NCBI GenBank assembly: GCA_047974405.1
Contig: JBKECI010000028.1
Span: 1 to 64,000, forward strand
DNA: 64,000 nt
Source of the DNA: UPXZ01 sp047974405
Lineage (GTDB): Bacteria > Bacteroidota > Bacteroidia > Bacteroidales > Paludibacteraceae
Direction of reading: 5' to 3'
Shown here piece after piece: positions 17,028-26,049 of the stretch. Position 1 is the first letter of the stretch; every line of letters starts with the position of its first letter. A program made the position numbers and the translations under genes. The notes beneath the pieces were generated by a model, which saw nothing but the letters and a program-made list of their open reading frames with translations, was not told the origin of the DNA and made no database searches.

Positions 17028-17534
17028 CTATCGGTGTTTCAATTTATACAGTATGCTTTCCACAATATTCTCGTCTGTCCCCGTAACTTTATCGCTTGCC
17101 TGCTCGTAAAATACTTCTCTTTCTGATAGAGTTTCGGCAATAAATTTCTCCAAGTTATCTCCGGCTGCCTGTAGTACGGGTCGTTTCGAAATATTAGTTT
17201 CCAACAGTCTTTGAGCAAGTTTTTCGGGCGAAAACTTGATGTAAAAAGTTTTGCCGTTTCGATTCATCTGAGCCATGTTGTCAAAAAAACAAGGAACCCC
17301 GCCTCCTGTCGAAATTACTGCGTTCTCTTCTTCCGCAAGTTCTTTCAGCAAATCTTGTTCTGCACCCCTAAACTCTTGTTCTCCATAAGTGCGAAAGATT
17401 TCGGCAACTTCCATTCCGTATTTTGTTTCAATAACACTGTCCATGTCGACAAATTTCCACTGCATTTTTTCAGCGATAATTTTTCCTATGGTGGTTTTTC
17501 CCGAACCCATATAACCAATCAAATAAACTTTCAT
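17028..17534 (-). CDS. aroK: Shikimate kinase
   Basis: A 168-aa kinase that phosphorylates shikimate in aromatic amino acid synthesis. The P-loop is GYMGSGKTT (residues 7-15). The shikimate-binding DMDS (about 30-33), EQEFRGAE and STGGGVP (about 75-81) are present, as is the lid arginine in ISKRPVL. Length is standard. It has its own promoter box, and panC begins about 96 bases downstream with a separate one. Confidence 0.95.
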   Translation of the reverse strand: MKVYLIGYMGSGKTTIGKIIAEKMQWKFVDMDSVIETKYGMEVAEIFRTYGEQEFRGAEQDLLKELAEEENAVISTGGGVPCFFDNMAQMNRNGKTFYIKFSPEKLAQRLLETNISKRPVLQAAGDNLEKFIAETLSEREVFYEQASDKVTGTDENIVESILYKLKHR

Positions 17535-17564
17535 TGTGCAAATTCGTTAATTCATTACAATATA

Positions 17565-17572
17565 CAAAAGTA
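17565..17572 (-). promoter_or_regulatory. -7 promoter box for aroK
   Basis: TACTTTTG on the minus strand, 30 bases before the aroK ATG. Confidence 0.55.
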
Positions 17573-17643
17573 CTATCTTTTTTATTTCCGAGAAAAAAGC
17601 AAGAAAAATATCATTCTGATATTAATTTTTTTGAAATTAGCAT

Positions 17644-17651
17644 TACCTTTG
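17644..17651 (+). promoter_or_regulatory. -7 promoter box for ansA
   Basis: TACCTTTG on the plus strand, 25 bases before the asparaginase ATG. With the aroK box it forms a divergent promoter region. Confidence 0.55.
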
Positions 17652-17676
17652 CGTTGTTGTTTTACTCATATTCTGT

Positions 17677-18714
17677 ATGGAAAGTAAAAAAAATGTCTTA
17701 TTGATATTTACGGGTGGTACGGTAAGTATGTCGGAAGACCCGACCACAGGTGCTTTGCGTCCTATAGATTTCAAAACTATCCAAAAGATGATACCAGAAT
17801 TGGGCAAATTAGGGATAGAGACAGAATCTCTCCCTTTTTTACCCCTAATAGATTCTTCTGATGTAAATCCCGATATTTGGGAACGAATAGCGCTCAGTAT
17901 TGAGAAAAAATACGAACTGTTCGATGGGTTTGTTGTATTGCACGGCACCGATACAATGTCGTATTCCGCCTCCGCACTCAGTTTTATGCTCGAAAATCTG
18001 AGAAAACCGGTAATCTTTACCGGAGCCCAACTACCAATAGGCAAAATAAGAACCGATGCCAAAGAAAACCTGATTACAGCCATAGAAATAGCCGCTGCCA
18101 AAAATGAAATAGGTAATGCAGTGATCCCCGAGGTTTGTATATTTTTTGAAGATACCCTTTTCAGAGCCAATAGAACTACCAAACAAAATACCGAACACTT
18201 CAATGCCTTTGCCTCTTTTAATTATCCCCACTTGGCAAAAGCCGGTGTGCGTATCAAATATTTTACCGAATTTATTCATTATCCAAAACCGGTTTCCAAA
18301 CTACGCGTTCGCACCAAAATAGATAGAAATGTTGCAATATTAAAAATATTCCCAGGCATAACGGAACATACCGTAAGTGCGTTTTTGAATATACCGAAAT
18401 TAAAAGGTGTTGTTCTCGAAACATTCGGAGCCGGAAACGCTCCGCGCAAAGAGTGGTTTGTGCGCCTCTTGAAAAACGCTACTGACAGAGGTATCGTTAT
18501 CGTAAACAAAACTCAATGTAGCATAGGCAGCGTAGAGATGGGGCGCTACGAAACCAGCCTGGATTTGATACCGGCCGGTGTGATTAGCGGATACGACAGC
18601 ACCACCGAAACCTTGATAACCAAAATGATGTATCTCTTAGGAGAAAATGATGATATTCAGAGAGTAAGACATCTGATGTCTATAAGCATTTGCGGAGAAA
18701 TGACCATAGTGTAA
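17677..18714 (+). CDS. ansA: Type I L-asparaginase
   Basis: A 345-aa cytoplasmic-type asparaginase that hydrolyses asparagine to aspartate and ammonia. The two active-site threonine motifs are FTGGTVSMSE (about 11-20) and the HGTDTMSYS block near 88-96, with the catalytic Lys in the TDAKEN segment. There is no signal peptide, which separates it from type II periplasmic enzymes. Length matches E. coli AnsA (338). It may be functionally linked to tdh, the next gene, in amino acid breakdown, but the 140-base gap argues for separate transcripts. Confidence 0.94.
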   Translation: MESKKNVLLIFTGGTVSMSEDPTTGALRPIDFKTIQKMIPELGKLGIETESLPFLPLIDSSDVNPDIWERIALSIEKKYELFDGFVVLHGTDTMSYSASALSFMLENLRKPVIFTGAQLPIGKIRTDAKENLITAIEIAAAKNEIGNAVIPEVCIFFEDTLFRANRTTKQNTEHFNAFASFNYPHLAKAGVRIKYFTEFIHYPKPVSKLRVRTKIDRNVAILKIFPGITEHTVSAFLNIPKLKGVVLETFGAGNAPRKEWFVRLLKNATDRGIVIVNKTQCSIGSVEMGRYETSLDLIPAGVISGYDSTTETLITKMMYLLGENDDIQRVRHLMSISICGEMTIV

Positions 18715-18855
18715 AATATATTTCAAAAAAAGACAATAATTTATAATTTATTTTCTCTCGAATATGGAATAAGCATAAAATAGCAAATCACACAGAGTGA
18801 TGATCGGCTTGATATGCAAGTTTCATCCGACAATTAAAAAACAAATTTTAAACAA

Positions 18856-19890
18856 ATGAAATCACTTGTAAAAAAACATTCTGAAAAAGGGATATGGATG
18901 GAAGATATGCCGATGCCGGAAATGGATATCAACGATGTATTGATAAAAATAAAAAAAACGGCTATTTGTGGTACCGATTTACATATTTATAAATGGGACG
19001 ATTGGGCAAAAAAGACAATTCGTACCCCTATGATTATCGGTCATGAATATGTAGGGGTAGTAGTAGATAAAGGAAAAGGGGTTAAAAACGTAAACATAGG
19101 CGACCGTGTTACAGGAGAAGGGCACATTGCCTGCGGGCATTGCAGAAACTGCCGCAGAGGGAAACTCCATGTTTGCGAAAACACCATCGGAGTAGGAGTG
19201 AACAGAGACGGTGCGTTTGCCGAATATCTATCTCTGCCCGAAGCCAATGTAGTGCATTTAGACAGTCGGATTCCCGATGAAATTGCATCTATTATGGATC
19301 CCTTTGGAAACGCTACCCATACAGCACTCTCGTTCCCTCTGATAGGAGAAGATGTTCTCATAACAGGGGCAGGGCTGATAGGGACAATGGCGGTAGGAAT
19401 ATGCCGTTTTGCAGGAGCTCGCCATATCGTTGTAAGCGATTTGAGCGACTACCGTTTGGAAATGGCAAAAAAAATGGGAGCAACCATCCTTGTCAATCCC
19501 AAAAAAGGAGAAACCATAGAGAATGCAATAAAAAAGTTGAATATGCACGGTTTCGACATAGGTTTGGAAATGTCAGGTTCGCCTGCCGCTTTCGAAAGTA
19601 TGATTGAAAACATGTATAATGGTTCTAAAATAGCGCTACTCGGAATCTTGCCCAACTCAACTCAGGTAGATTGGAATAGAATAATATTTAAAGCTCTTAC
19701 TCTAAAAGGAATATACGGGCGTGAAATGTGGGAAACCTGGTATCAAATGGAGCAAATGTTGCTTCAAGGATTGGACTTATCGCCCGTTATTACCCACCGT
19801 TTTGAAATTGACGATTTCCAAAAAGGATTTGATGTGATGGAAAGCGGTGAATGCGGAAAAGTGATACTGAACTGGGAATCCTCAAAATAA
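18856..19890 (+). CDS. tdh: L-threonine 3-dehydrogenase
   Basis: A 344-aa zinc alcohol dehydrogenase-family enzyme that oxidises threonine to 2-amino-3-ketobutyrate with NAD+. The catalytic zinc ligands are in AICGTDLHIY and GHEYVG, and the structural zinc site is the four-cysteine run CGHCRNCRRGKLHVC. The NAD-binding GAGLIGTMAVG lies near 172. WDDWAKKTIRTP near 48 is characteristic of TDH rather than sorbitol dehydrogenase. The partner kbl gene is not in the window. A terminator follows 30 bases later. Confidence 0.94.
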   Translation: MKSLVKKHSEKGIWMEDMPMPEMDINDVLIKIKKTAICGTDLHIYKWDDWAKKTIRTPMIIGHEYVGVVVDKGKGVKNVNIGDRVTGEGHIACGHCRNCRRGKLHVCENTIGVGVNRDGAFAEYLSLPEANVVHLDSRIPDEIASIMDPFGNATHTALSFPLIGEDVLITGAGLIGTMAVGICRFAGARHIVVSDLSDYRLEMAKKMGATILVNPKKGETIENAIKKLNMHGFDIGLEMSGSPAAFESMIENMYNGSKIALLGILPNSTQVDWNRIIFKALTLKGIYGREMWETWYQMEQMLLQGLDLSPVITHRFEIDDFQKGFDVMESGECGKVILNWESSK

Positions 19891-19920
19891 CCGTTGTATT
19901 ATTGCCGTAACTAAAATCAA

Positions 19921-19954
19921 AAAAAACATTCTTCCGAGTTAAAGAGTGTTTTTT
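19921..19954 (+). terminator. Terminator after tdh
   Basis: A 13-bp stem with one G-U wobble (19921-19933 with 19942-19954, core CATTCTT/AAGAGTG) and an 8-base loop, ending in a T run. Confidence 0.8.
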
Positions 19955-20113
19955 TTGGTTTAAAAATCGGACACTTAAACCCTTTGTGGAGACAGCCGGT
20001 TTTCTCATCTACTCTACCTTTCGGTTTTGACATATAGAATTTTATAATAGGCGGTTAGGTATACGAAAACATATTTTAATATGTCTTGATTTTCACATAT
20101 TAATAAAAAAAAG

Positions 20114-20121
20114 TATCTTTG
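20114..20121 (+). promoter_or_regulatory. -7 promoter box for ppdK
   Basis: TATCTTTG, 94 bases before the ATG. A weak TTTC lies near the -33 position. The leader would be about 88 nt. Confidence 0.55.
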
Positions 20122-20215
20122 CATCACAAAATATTTTGTTGAAATATTCTTCCATTCAATCTCATTTCTATAAGAAGTCTTTTAATCATAACATCATATA
20201 AATCAAATTTTTAAA

Positions 20216-22942
20216 ATGAGCGAAACAAAAAGAGTGTACACCTTTGGCAATGGAAAAGCCGAAGGCAAAGCAGATATGAAAAATCTGCTCGGCGGTAAAG
20301 GGGCAAACCTTGCCGAAATGAACCTGATTGGAGTTCCGGTTCCTCCCGGATTTACCATAACTACAGATGTTTGTTCTGAATATTACGAACTCGGCAAAGA
20401 TAGGGTGGTAGAGTTTCTCAAACCAGAAGTGGAAAAAGCCATCGAAGGAGTAGAGGTCTTGATGAAATCAAAATTTGGCGATATTGAAAATCCGTTATTA
20501 GTTTCGGTGCGTTCCGGAGCTCGCGCGTCTATGCCGGGGATGATGGATACCATTCTGAATCTCGGTTTGAACGACACCGTTGTTGAGGGTTTGGTTCGCA
20601 AGACAGGCAATGCTCGCTTTGCTTGGGACTCTTACCGCCGTTTCGTGCAAATGTATGGCGATGTGGTGTTGGGGATGAAACCCGAAAATAAAAACGACAT
20701 CGATCCTTTTGAAGAAATTATCGAACATTTGAAAGAAGAAAAAGGGGTGAAATTGGATACCGAACTTGGCGTAGAAGATCTGAAAGAATTGGTTGCCAAA
20801 TTCAAAGGCGCTGTAAAAAAGCAAACAGGTAAAGACTTTCCCGAGTCTGCTTACGAGCAACTTTGGGGAGCAATTTGCTCCGTATTCGACTCATGGATGA
20901 ATGACCGTGCCATACTTTACCGTAAAATGGAGGGAATCCCTGCCGAATGGGGTACCGCCGTAAATGTACAGGCTATGGTGTTTGGCAATATGGGAGAAAC
21001 ATCAGCTACCGGAGTGGCATTCTCGCGTGACGCCGCCACCGGAGAAGATCAGTTTGTGGGAGAATACCTAATCAACGCACAAGGCGAAGACGTAGTTGCC
21101 GGAATACGTACACCGCAGCAAATAACCAAAATAGGTTCACAGCGCTGGGCGGAGCTTGCCGATATTTCAGAAACTGAACGCGCAACCAAATATCCCTCGA
21201 TGGAAGAGGCTATGCCCGAAATTTATAAAGAGTTAGATGGGCTGCAGACCAAACTCGAAAATCACTACAAAGATATGCAAGATATGGAGTTTACCGTGCA
21301 AGAGGGTAAACTGTGGTTTTTGCAAACCCGCAATGGTAAGCGTACCGGAGCAGCTATGGTGAAGATTGCTATAGATATGCTAAAGCAAGGTATGATAGAC
21401 GAAAAAACCGCCATTCTACGAATAGAGCCTAATAAATTGGACGAACTTCTCCATCCCATTTTTGACAAAGCAGCTCTCAAATCGGCAAAAGCAGTTGCCA
21501 AAGGATTAGCAGCCTCTCCGGGCGCCGCTACCGGAAAGGCGGTGTTCAATGCCGATGATGCTACCGAATGGGCAAAAAAAGGGGAAAAAGTAGTTATGGT
21601 ACGTATCGAGACCTCCCCTGAAGACTTGGCAGGTATGGCGGCCGCGCAGGGTATTCTTACTGCTCGCGGAGGTATGACCTCTCATGCTGCGGTAGTTGCG
21701 CGCGGTATGGGCAAATGCTGTGTTTCCGGAGCTGGAACGTTGAAAATAGACTATACCGCTAAGACTATGGAGGTGGATGATGTTGTAATAAAAGAAGGAG
21801 ACTATATCTCTATCAATGGCTCTACCGGAGATATTTATCTGGGGCAGATTGCCACGCAAGAAGCCGAATTGGATTCTGATTTTGAGGAATTAATGACACT
21901 TTCCGATAAATACGCAAAACTGTCTGTAAGAACCAATGCCGACACTCCTCATGATGCCACTACCGCCCGTAAATTTGGTGCCGTAGGTATTGGTCTTTGC
22001 CGTACGGAGCATATGTTTTTTGAAGGAGATAAAATTAAAGCTATGCGTGAAATGATATTGGCGGAAAATGCCGAAGGTCGCCGCGTTGCTTTAGAAAAAA
22101 TACTTCCCTATCAAGAAACCGACTTCGAAGGTATTTTCGAGTCTATGCAGGGGTATCCGGTTACGGTTCGCCTGCTCGACCCCCCCTTACACGAATTTGT
22201 ACCTCACGACGAAAAAGGACAGCAAGAAATGGCTGATACTATGCGTGTCCCTTTGAAGACCATTCAACAGCGTGTAGAGTCGTTGCACGAGGCCAATCCG
22301 ATGCTGGGGCATCGCGGATGTCGTCTCGGAAATACTTTCCCCGAAATTACCGAAATGCAGACCAAAGCCATTTTGGGTGCCGCTTTGAACCTGAAGGCGA
22401 AAGGGGTAGAGGCGAAGCCCGAAATTATGGTTCCTTTAACAGGTATTTTGTATGAATTTAAGGCACAAGAAAAAATCATTCGTGAAACAGCAGAAAAGCT
22501 ATTCGAAGAGAGAGGAGACAGTATCGAATTCAAAGTGGGAACGATGATTGAGATACCTCGTGCTGCTCTTACTGCTGATAGAATAGCATCTGCAGCAGAG
22601 TTTTTCTCGTTTGGTACCAACGATTTGACCCAAATGACATTTGGTTACAGCCGCGATGATATTGCCTCATTCTTGCCTGTGTATTTAGAAAAGAAAATTT
22701 TGAAACAAGACCCATTTCAAGTGTTGGACAGAAACGGCGTAGGTCAATTAGTGAAAATGGCTACGGAAAAAGGACGCGTCATCAGACCCGATTTGAAAGT
22801 GGGTATTTGCGGCGAACATGGAGGTGAGCCTTCGTCGGTAGAATTTTGCCACTTAGTGGGGTTGAATTATGTGAGTTGCTCTCCTTTCCGCGTGCCTATC
22901 GCACGCTTGGCAGCCGCGCAAGCTGCTATCAAAAACGGATAG
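20216..22942 (+). CDS. ppdK: Pyruvate, phosphate dikinase
   Basis: A 908-aa enzyme interconverting pyruvate, ATP and phosphate with PEP, AMP and pyrophosphate; in anaerobic Bacteroidales it commonly serves glycolysis or gluconeogenesis. Order: N-terminal ATP-grasp domain (about 1-340, with LLGGKGANLAEM and SVRSGARASMPGMMDT), the swivelling phosphohistidine domain with the catalytic His in ARGGMTSHAAVVARGMGK (about 480-500), and the C-terminal PEP-binding TIM barrel with CRTEHMFF, HRGCRLG and GICGEHGGEP. Full length, flanked by its own promoter and a strong terminator. Confidence 0.97.
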   Translation: MSETKRVYTFGNGKAEGKADMKNLLGGKGANLAEMNLIGVPVPPGFTITTDVCSEYYELGKDRVVEFLKPEVEKAIEGVEVLMKSKFGDIENPLLVSVRSGARASMPGMMDTILNLGLNDTVVEGLVRKTGNARFAWDSYRRFVQMYGDVVLGMKPENKNDIDPFEEIIEHLKEEKGVKLDTELGVEDLKELVAKFKGAVKKQTGKDFPESAYEQLWGAICSVFDSWMNDRAILYRKMEGIPAEWGTAVNVQAMVFGNMGETSATGVAFSRDAATGEDQFVGEYLINAQGEDVVAGIRTPQQITKIGSQRWAELADISETERATKYPSMEEAMPEIYKELDGLQTKLENHYKDMQDMEFTVQEGKLWFLQTRNGKRTGAAMVKIAIDMLKQGMIDEKTAILRIEPNKLDELLHPIFDKAALKSAKAVAKGLAASPGAATGKAVFNADDATEWAKKGEKVVMVRIETSPEDLAGMAAAQGILTARGGMTSHAAVVARGMGKCCVSGAGTLKIDYTAKTMEVDDVVIKEGDYISINGSTGDIYLGQIATQEAELDSDFEELMTLSDKYAKLSVRTNADTPHDATTARKFGAVGIGLCRTEHMFFEGDKIKAMREMILAENAEGRRVALEKILPYQETDFEGIFESMQGYPVTVRLLDPPLHEFVPHDEKGQQEMADTMRVPLKTIQQRVESLHEANPMLGHRGCRLGNTFPEITEMQTKAILGAALNLKAKGVEAKPEIMVPLTGILYEFKAQEKIIRETAEKLFEERGDSIEFKVGTMIEIPRAALTADRIASAAEFFSFGTNDLTQMTFGYSRDDIASFLPVYLEKKILKQDPFQVLDRNGVGQLVKMATEKGRVIRPDLKVGICGEHGGEPSSVEFCHLVGLNYVSCSPFRVPIARLAAAQAAIKNG

Positions 22943-22970
22943 TCACCCAAGAGAGGATACAATTGAAATA

Positions 22971-23011
22971 AATAAATCCCGATTGAACAATTGAGTCAAT
23001 CGGGATTTATT
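22971..23011. terminator. Bidirectional terminator between ppdK and the small secreted gene
   Basis: Perfect 16-base arms (22971-22986 and 22996-23011, core CCCGATTGA/TCAATCGGG) with a 9-base loop. It serves both converging genes. Confidence 0.92.
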
Positions 23012-23033
23012 ATCTTAATTCAAAAATCGTTGA

Positions 23034-23408
23034 TTATCTGTTGTTTTCTGCTGTTATGGCTTCTATACTATTTTCGTCGTATAGCGACAGGTTTAGCATA
23101 GTCAGATATTTCTTGTATTGAGTATGTGAAAGGATGTATTTGGCGTTTCCTAAATTGAAATAGAGACTCTTTTCCATGCTTTTCTCGTCATTTTTTCTTT
23201 CCGCATACTTCATTTTGTATTCGGTCAATTTAAACACATACCTCAAACTTTCGATTTGTTGATCATCGGCATCTAAGTACTTCATAAGTCCGTTGAAAAC
23301 CGTATTGTTGTTGAGTTTGTAGAATATCGGTCCAACAGCGGGGCTTGTTGCGAAACTGTAAGTTGCGCTTGCGGCTACGAAAGCCATCATTACTAAAATC
23401 TTTTTCAT
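23034..23408 (-). CDS. Small secreted protein, unknown function
   Basis: A 124-aa protein with a clear signal peptide (MKKILVMMAFVAASATYSFA, about 20 residues). The mature part of about 100 residues is predicted helical and charged, with YLDADDQQIESLRYVF near 43-59 and YNLGNAKYIL-like text near 90-105. The pattern of a helical pair ending in YKKYLTMLNLSL suggests a periplasmic helical bundle. I do not recognise the family. It is monocistronic, has a good promoter, and ends at a shared terminator, all signs of an expressed gene. Confidence 0.8.
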   Translation of the reverse strand: MKKILVMMAFVAASATYSFATSPAVGPIFYKLNNNTVFNGLMKYLDADDQQIESLRYVFKLTEYKMKYAERKNDEKSMEKSLYFNLGNAKYILSHTQYKKYLTMLNLSLYDENSIEAITAENNR

Positions 23409-23494
23409 AATGTTGTAATTTTTTTTTGTAGAAATTGGTTAAACTTCATATTGTTTGTTTGTCAATCAAAAATCGTTTTCTTTGAACGACACTG

Positions 23495-23527
23495 CAAAAT
23501 TATATGTTATAGAACACATTTTCCAAA
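23495..23527 (-). promoter_or_regulatory. Promoter of the small secreted protein gene
   Basis: On the minus strand TAATTTTG (23495-23502) is preceded by TTTG (23524-23527) with a 21-base spacer. The leader would be about 80 nt. Confidence 0.7.
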
Positions 23528-23663
23528 CATTTTAATATTTGTTTCGTTAAATTATACATTGTTCATATTTTAGTTCTCCTGGTATTTGTTGTGTAATGCG
23601 TTGTTATGTAGGCAAATATGTTGTGCGTGAGCAGTCCTGCCAAATTGTGTTATTTGCACAAAA

Positions 23664-23688
23664 AAAAACGGCGATTATCGCCGTTTTT
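23664..23688 (-). terminator. Terminator after rfbB
   Basis: Arms AAAAACGGCGA and TCGCCGTTTTT with a 3-base loop, followed on the minus strand by a run of eight Ts in total. It lies about 40 bases after the rfbB stop codon. Confidence 0.88.
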
Positions 23689-23728
23689 AGTTTCGATAAA
23701 AACATCGAAAGGTATTTATTGTTGGTAT

Positions 23729-24784
23729 TTATCTCTCTTGATACTGTTTTTTGTAATAGTTTTGGTATTCTCCATTGATAATATTATCAAGCCACTGTTC
23801 GTTCTCCAGATACCAATCTACCGTTTTCTCAAGCCCTTCTTCAAATTTCAGTGAAGGTGTCCATCCCAATTCCTGCTGAAGTTTGGCAGAGTCAATAGCG
23901 TATCTTAAATCATGTCCGGCGCGGTCTTTTACAAAAGTGATGAGTCGAGCTGATTCCCCCGCTTCACGTCCCAGCTTTTTGTCCATAATGGAGCAAAGTT
24001 CACGAATCAAATCAATATTGGTCCACTCGTTATTCCCCCCTATGTTGTAGGTTTCGCCAACTTTTCCTTTGTGGAAGATGGTATCAATGGCGCGGGCATG
24101 GTCGTTTACCCACAGCCAATCTCGAACATTTTCGCCTTTCCCGTAAACGGGTATAGGCATCATATTTTTTATATTATTGATAGCCAAAGGGATTAATTTT
24201 TCGGGAAAATGATTGGCGCCGTAATTGTTTGAACAGTTTGAGACTACTACAGGTAGTCCGTAGGTGTGGTGGTACGCGCGAACAAAATGGTCTGAACTTG
24301 CCTTGGCGGCAGAATAAGGGCTGCGGGGGTCGTATGATGTATTTTCTGTAAAAAATCCCTCTTTACCTAGTGATCCGTACACTTCATCGGTGGAGATGTG
24401 GTAGAATTTCTTATCCTCCATTTGGTCTTTCCATGCATTTTTGGCGGAGTTAAGCAAAATGGCAGTTCCAAAAACATTGGTGCGAATAAAGGCAAAAGGG
24501 TCGGTTATGGAACGATCCACGTGAGATTCGGCTGCTAAATGTATTACCCCGCCAAAGTCATATTCGGCAAACAATTTTGCGATAAACGTTTCGTCCGTAA
24601 TATCTCCCTTTATAAATTTATAATTGGGGGCCTCTTTGATGTCGTTCAAATTTTCTAAATTGCCGGCATAGGTAAGGGCGTCCAGATTTATTATTTGATA
24701 TTCGGGATATTTAGTTACAAACAAACGTACCACATGAGAACCTATGAATCCAGCACCACCGGTAATTAAAATTGTTTTTTTCAT
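23729..24784 (-). CDS. rfbB: dTDP-glucose 4,6-dehydratase
   Basis: A 351-aa short-chain dehydrogenase-type enzyme that turns dTDP-glucose into dTDP-4-keto-6-deoxyglucose, an early step of rhamnose and other deoxysugars. The NAD-binding GGAGFIGSHVVR is at 8-19; AAESHVDRSI near 85 and the STDEVYGSLG block near 131 are diagnostic of RmlB, and YSAAKASSDHFVRAY near 157 holds the catalytic Tyr-Lys. The usual partners rfbA, rfbC and rfbD are absent from the window, so it stands alone with its own promoter and terminator. Confidence 0.95.
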   Translation of the reverse strand: MKKTILITGGAGFIGSHVVRLFVTKYPEYQIINLDALTYAGNLENLNDIKEAPNYKFIKGDITDETFIAKLFAEYDFGGVIHLAAESHVDRSITDPFAFIRTNVFGTAILLNSAKNAWKDQMEDKKFYHISTDEVYGSLGKEGFFTENTSYDPRSPYSAAKASSDHFVRAYHHTYGLPVVVSNCSNNYGANHFPEKLIPLAINNIKNMMPIPVYGKGENVRDWLWVNDHARAIDTIFHKGKVGETYNIGGNNEWTNIDLIRELCSIMDKKLGREAGESARLITFVKDRAGHDLRYAIDSAKLQQELGWTPSLKFEEGLEKTVDWYLENEQWLDNIINGEYQNYYKKQYQER

Positions 24785-24811
24785 TGTTGATAATGAGTTT
24801 TTTTGTTTTCA

Positions 24812-24819
24812 CAAAGATA
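24812..24819 (-). promoter_or_regulatory. -7 promoter box for rfbB
   Basis: TATCTTTG on the minus strand, 27 bases before the ATG. Confidence 0.55.
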
Positions 24820-24893
24820 ATGTCTTTTGCTTTTAATTAAAAAAATGTTGAAAACTTTTTGATATATTTGATGTTAAAAGGGTATATTTTATT

Positions 24894-24901
24894 TACTTTT
24901 G
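24894..24901 (+). promoter_or_regulatory. -7 promoter box for the HU-SPOR gene
   Basis: TACTTTTG ends only 8 bases before the ATG at 24910, so the transcript would start at or within about 3 bases of the start codon. A TTTG at 24867-24870 is 23 bases upstream, slightly far for a -33 box. Confidence 0.55.
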
Positions 24902-24909
24902 CATCTGAG

Positions 24910-25824
24910 ATGGAAAAAATTTCAAACTACATAGAAATATTGCTTCAAAGACATGATTATGTTGTTGTTCCCGGCTTTGGCGGATTTGTAACGCAATACT
25001 TCTCTGCCCGAATAGTTGGGGACAGCATTATTCCCCCCGTTGCAGTTGTCGGTTTCAATCCATTGATGAATGTCTCGGATGGGCTGCTTGCTATCGAAAT
25101 CTCTCGGTGTGAAAATAAAACTTTTAGAGAGGCTGTGTCTTTCGTTGAAGAAGAGGTGAATGCCATAAAAAAGAGCATAAGGAAAAATGGCAATATATCG
25201 TTCGGAAACTTGGGAAATCTCTCCCTGCTACCGGATGAAAAAATACTTTTTTCTCCTTTTCCGGATAATTCTATGCTGTTGCCTGCAAATTATGGATTGG
25301 GCGCGCTATACTATTCAACAATAGATAAAAATATCAAGTTCAAAAGCAAACCAACTCCTATGTTCAGCCCTGTGCGAGGCAACATAATCCGATATGCGGC
25401 GGTAGGTGTAATGGTTTTAGGCGTTTTTTTGGCAGCGCCTACTAAGGTAAACGATACCCGAAAATATACGGCCAATCTCAATATCACTGAATTGCTGGAC
25501 AACAAAGTGAGTAATAACGATGTTCCGGCAAAAATTCTAAGCAAAAAGAGTGTTACGATAGTAGGTGCCGAAACTATTCCGACTGACAACGAAAAAAAAT
25601 TTCATGTAATAGCGGGATGTATGCCTTCTCAAAAAATGGCGGAAAGTCTCTGTGAAACACTTAAAGAGTTGGAATATCCCAACGCACACATAGTACTCCC
25701 ATTGATAAAAACATACAGAGTGGCTGTCGAATCTTTTGCAAACGAAAATGAAGCCGTTGGCTTTATGCAGCAATTCAGAGAATCTCATTCTCAATATTCA
25801 GATGCTTGGGTTCTAAACTATTAG
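24910..25824 (+). CDS. Membrane HU-like protein with SPOR domain
   Basis: A 304-aa fusion protein. Residues 1-70 resemble the CCDC81-type HU domain found in Bacteroidota (MEKISNYIEILLQRHDYV, then PGFGGFVT), extended by the helical part to about 105. One membrane segment lies near 158-180 (AAVGVMVLGVFLA), and the C-terminal 75 residues (FHVIAGCMPSQKMAESL to the end) form a SPOR domain, which binds denuded glycan at division septa. It may link the nucleoid or an inner-membrane site to the dividing wall. The ATG at 24910 is chosen since the promoter box lies inside the longer frame. Confidence 0.85.
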   Translation: MEKISNYIEILLQRHDYVVVPGFGGFVTQYFSARIVGDSIIPPVAVVGFNPLMNVSDGLLAIEISRCENKTFREAVSFVEEEVNAIKKSIRKNGNISFGNLGNLSLLPDEKILFSPFPDNSMLLPANYGLGALYYSTIDKNIKFKSKPTPMFSPVRGNIIRYAAVGVMVLGVFLAAPTKVNDTRKYTANLNITELLDNKVSNNDVPAKILSKKSVTIVGAETIPTDNEKKFHVIAGCMPSQKMAESLCETLKELEYPNAHIVLPLIKTYRVAVESFANENEAVGFMQQFRESHSQYSDAWVLNY

Positions 25825-25912
25825 CCTATTGAAAAGAGAGCGGTTTCGTGCGAATACCGTGTTGCTGTATCAACTATTTTCTCTGTTTTTTCCAAAGCCT
25901 GCAATAATTTCT

Positions 25913-25920
25913 TACTTTTG
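25913..25920 (+). promoter_or_regulatory. -7 promoter box upstream of the heptose cluster
   Basis: TACTTTTG, 129 bases before the glycosyltransferase ATG. It is the best TAnnTTTG match between the HU-SPOR gene and the cluster. Confidence 0.45.
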
Positions 25921-26049
25921 TATTCTCAACTATCTTTAATTCATTTGTTATGAAACCGACATGATTAAGATAATTATTAAATATACAAAGTAATGATTGT
26001 TTTGCTCATCAAAGGTTCCATCTGACAAATAAAAATCAATTATAAACAG

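Noticed and set aside
17643..18203. 186-codon open frame antisense to ansA
   Set aside because: It is a shadow of the asparaginase coding strand and runs through the ansA promoter.
24859..24909. TTG start extending the HU-SPOR protein by 17 residues
   Set aside because: The promoter box lies inside this extension, and the HU domain begins at the ATG.
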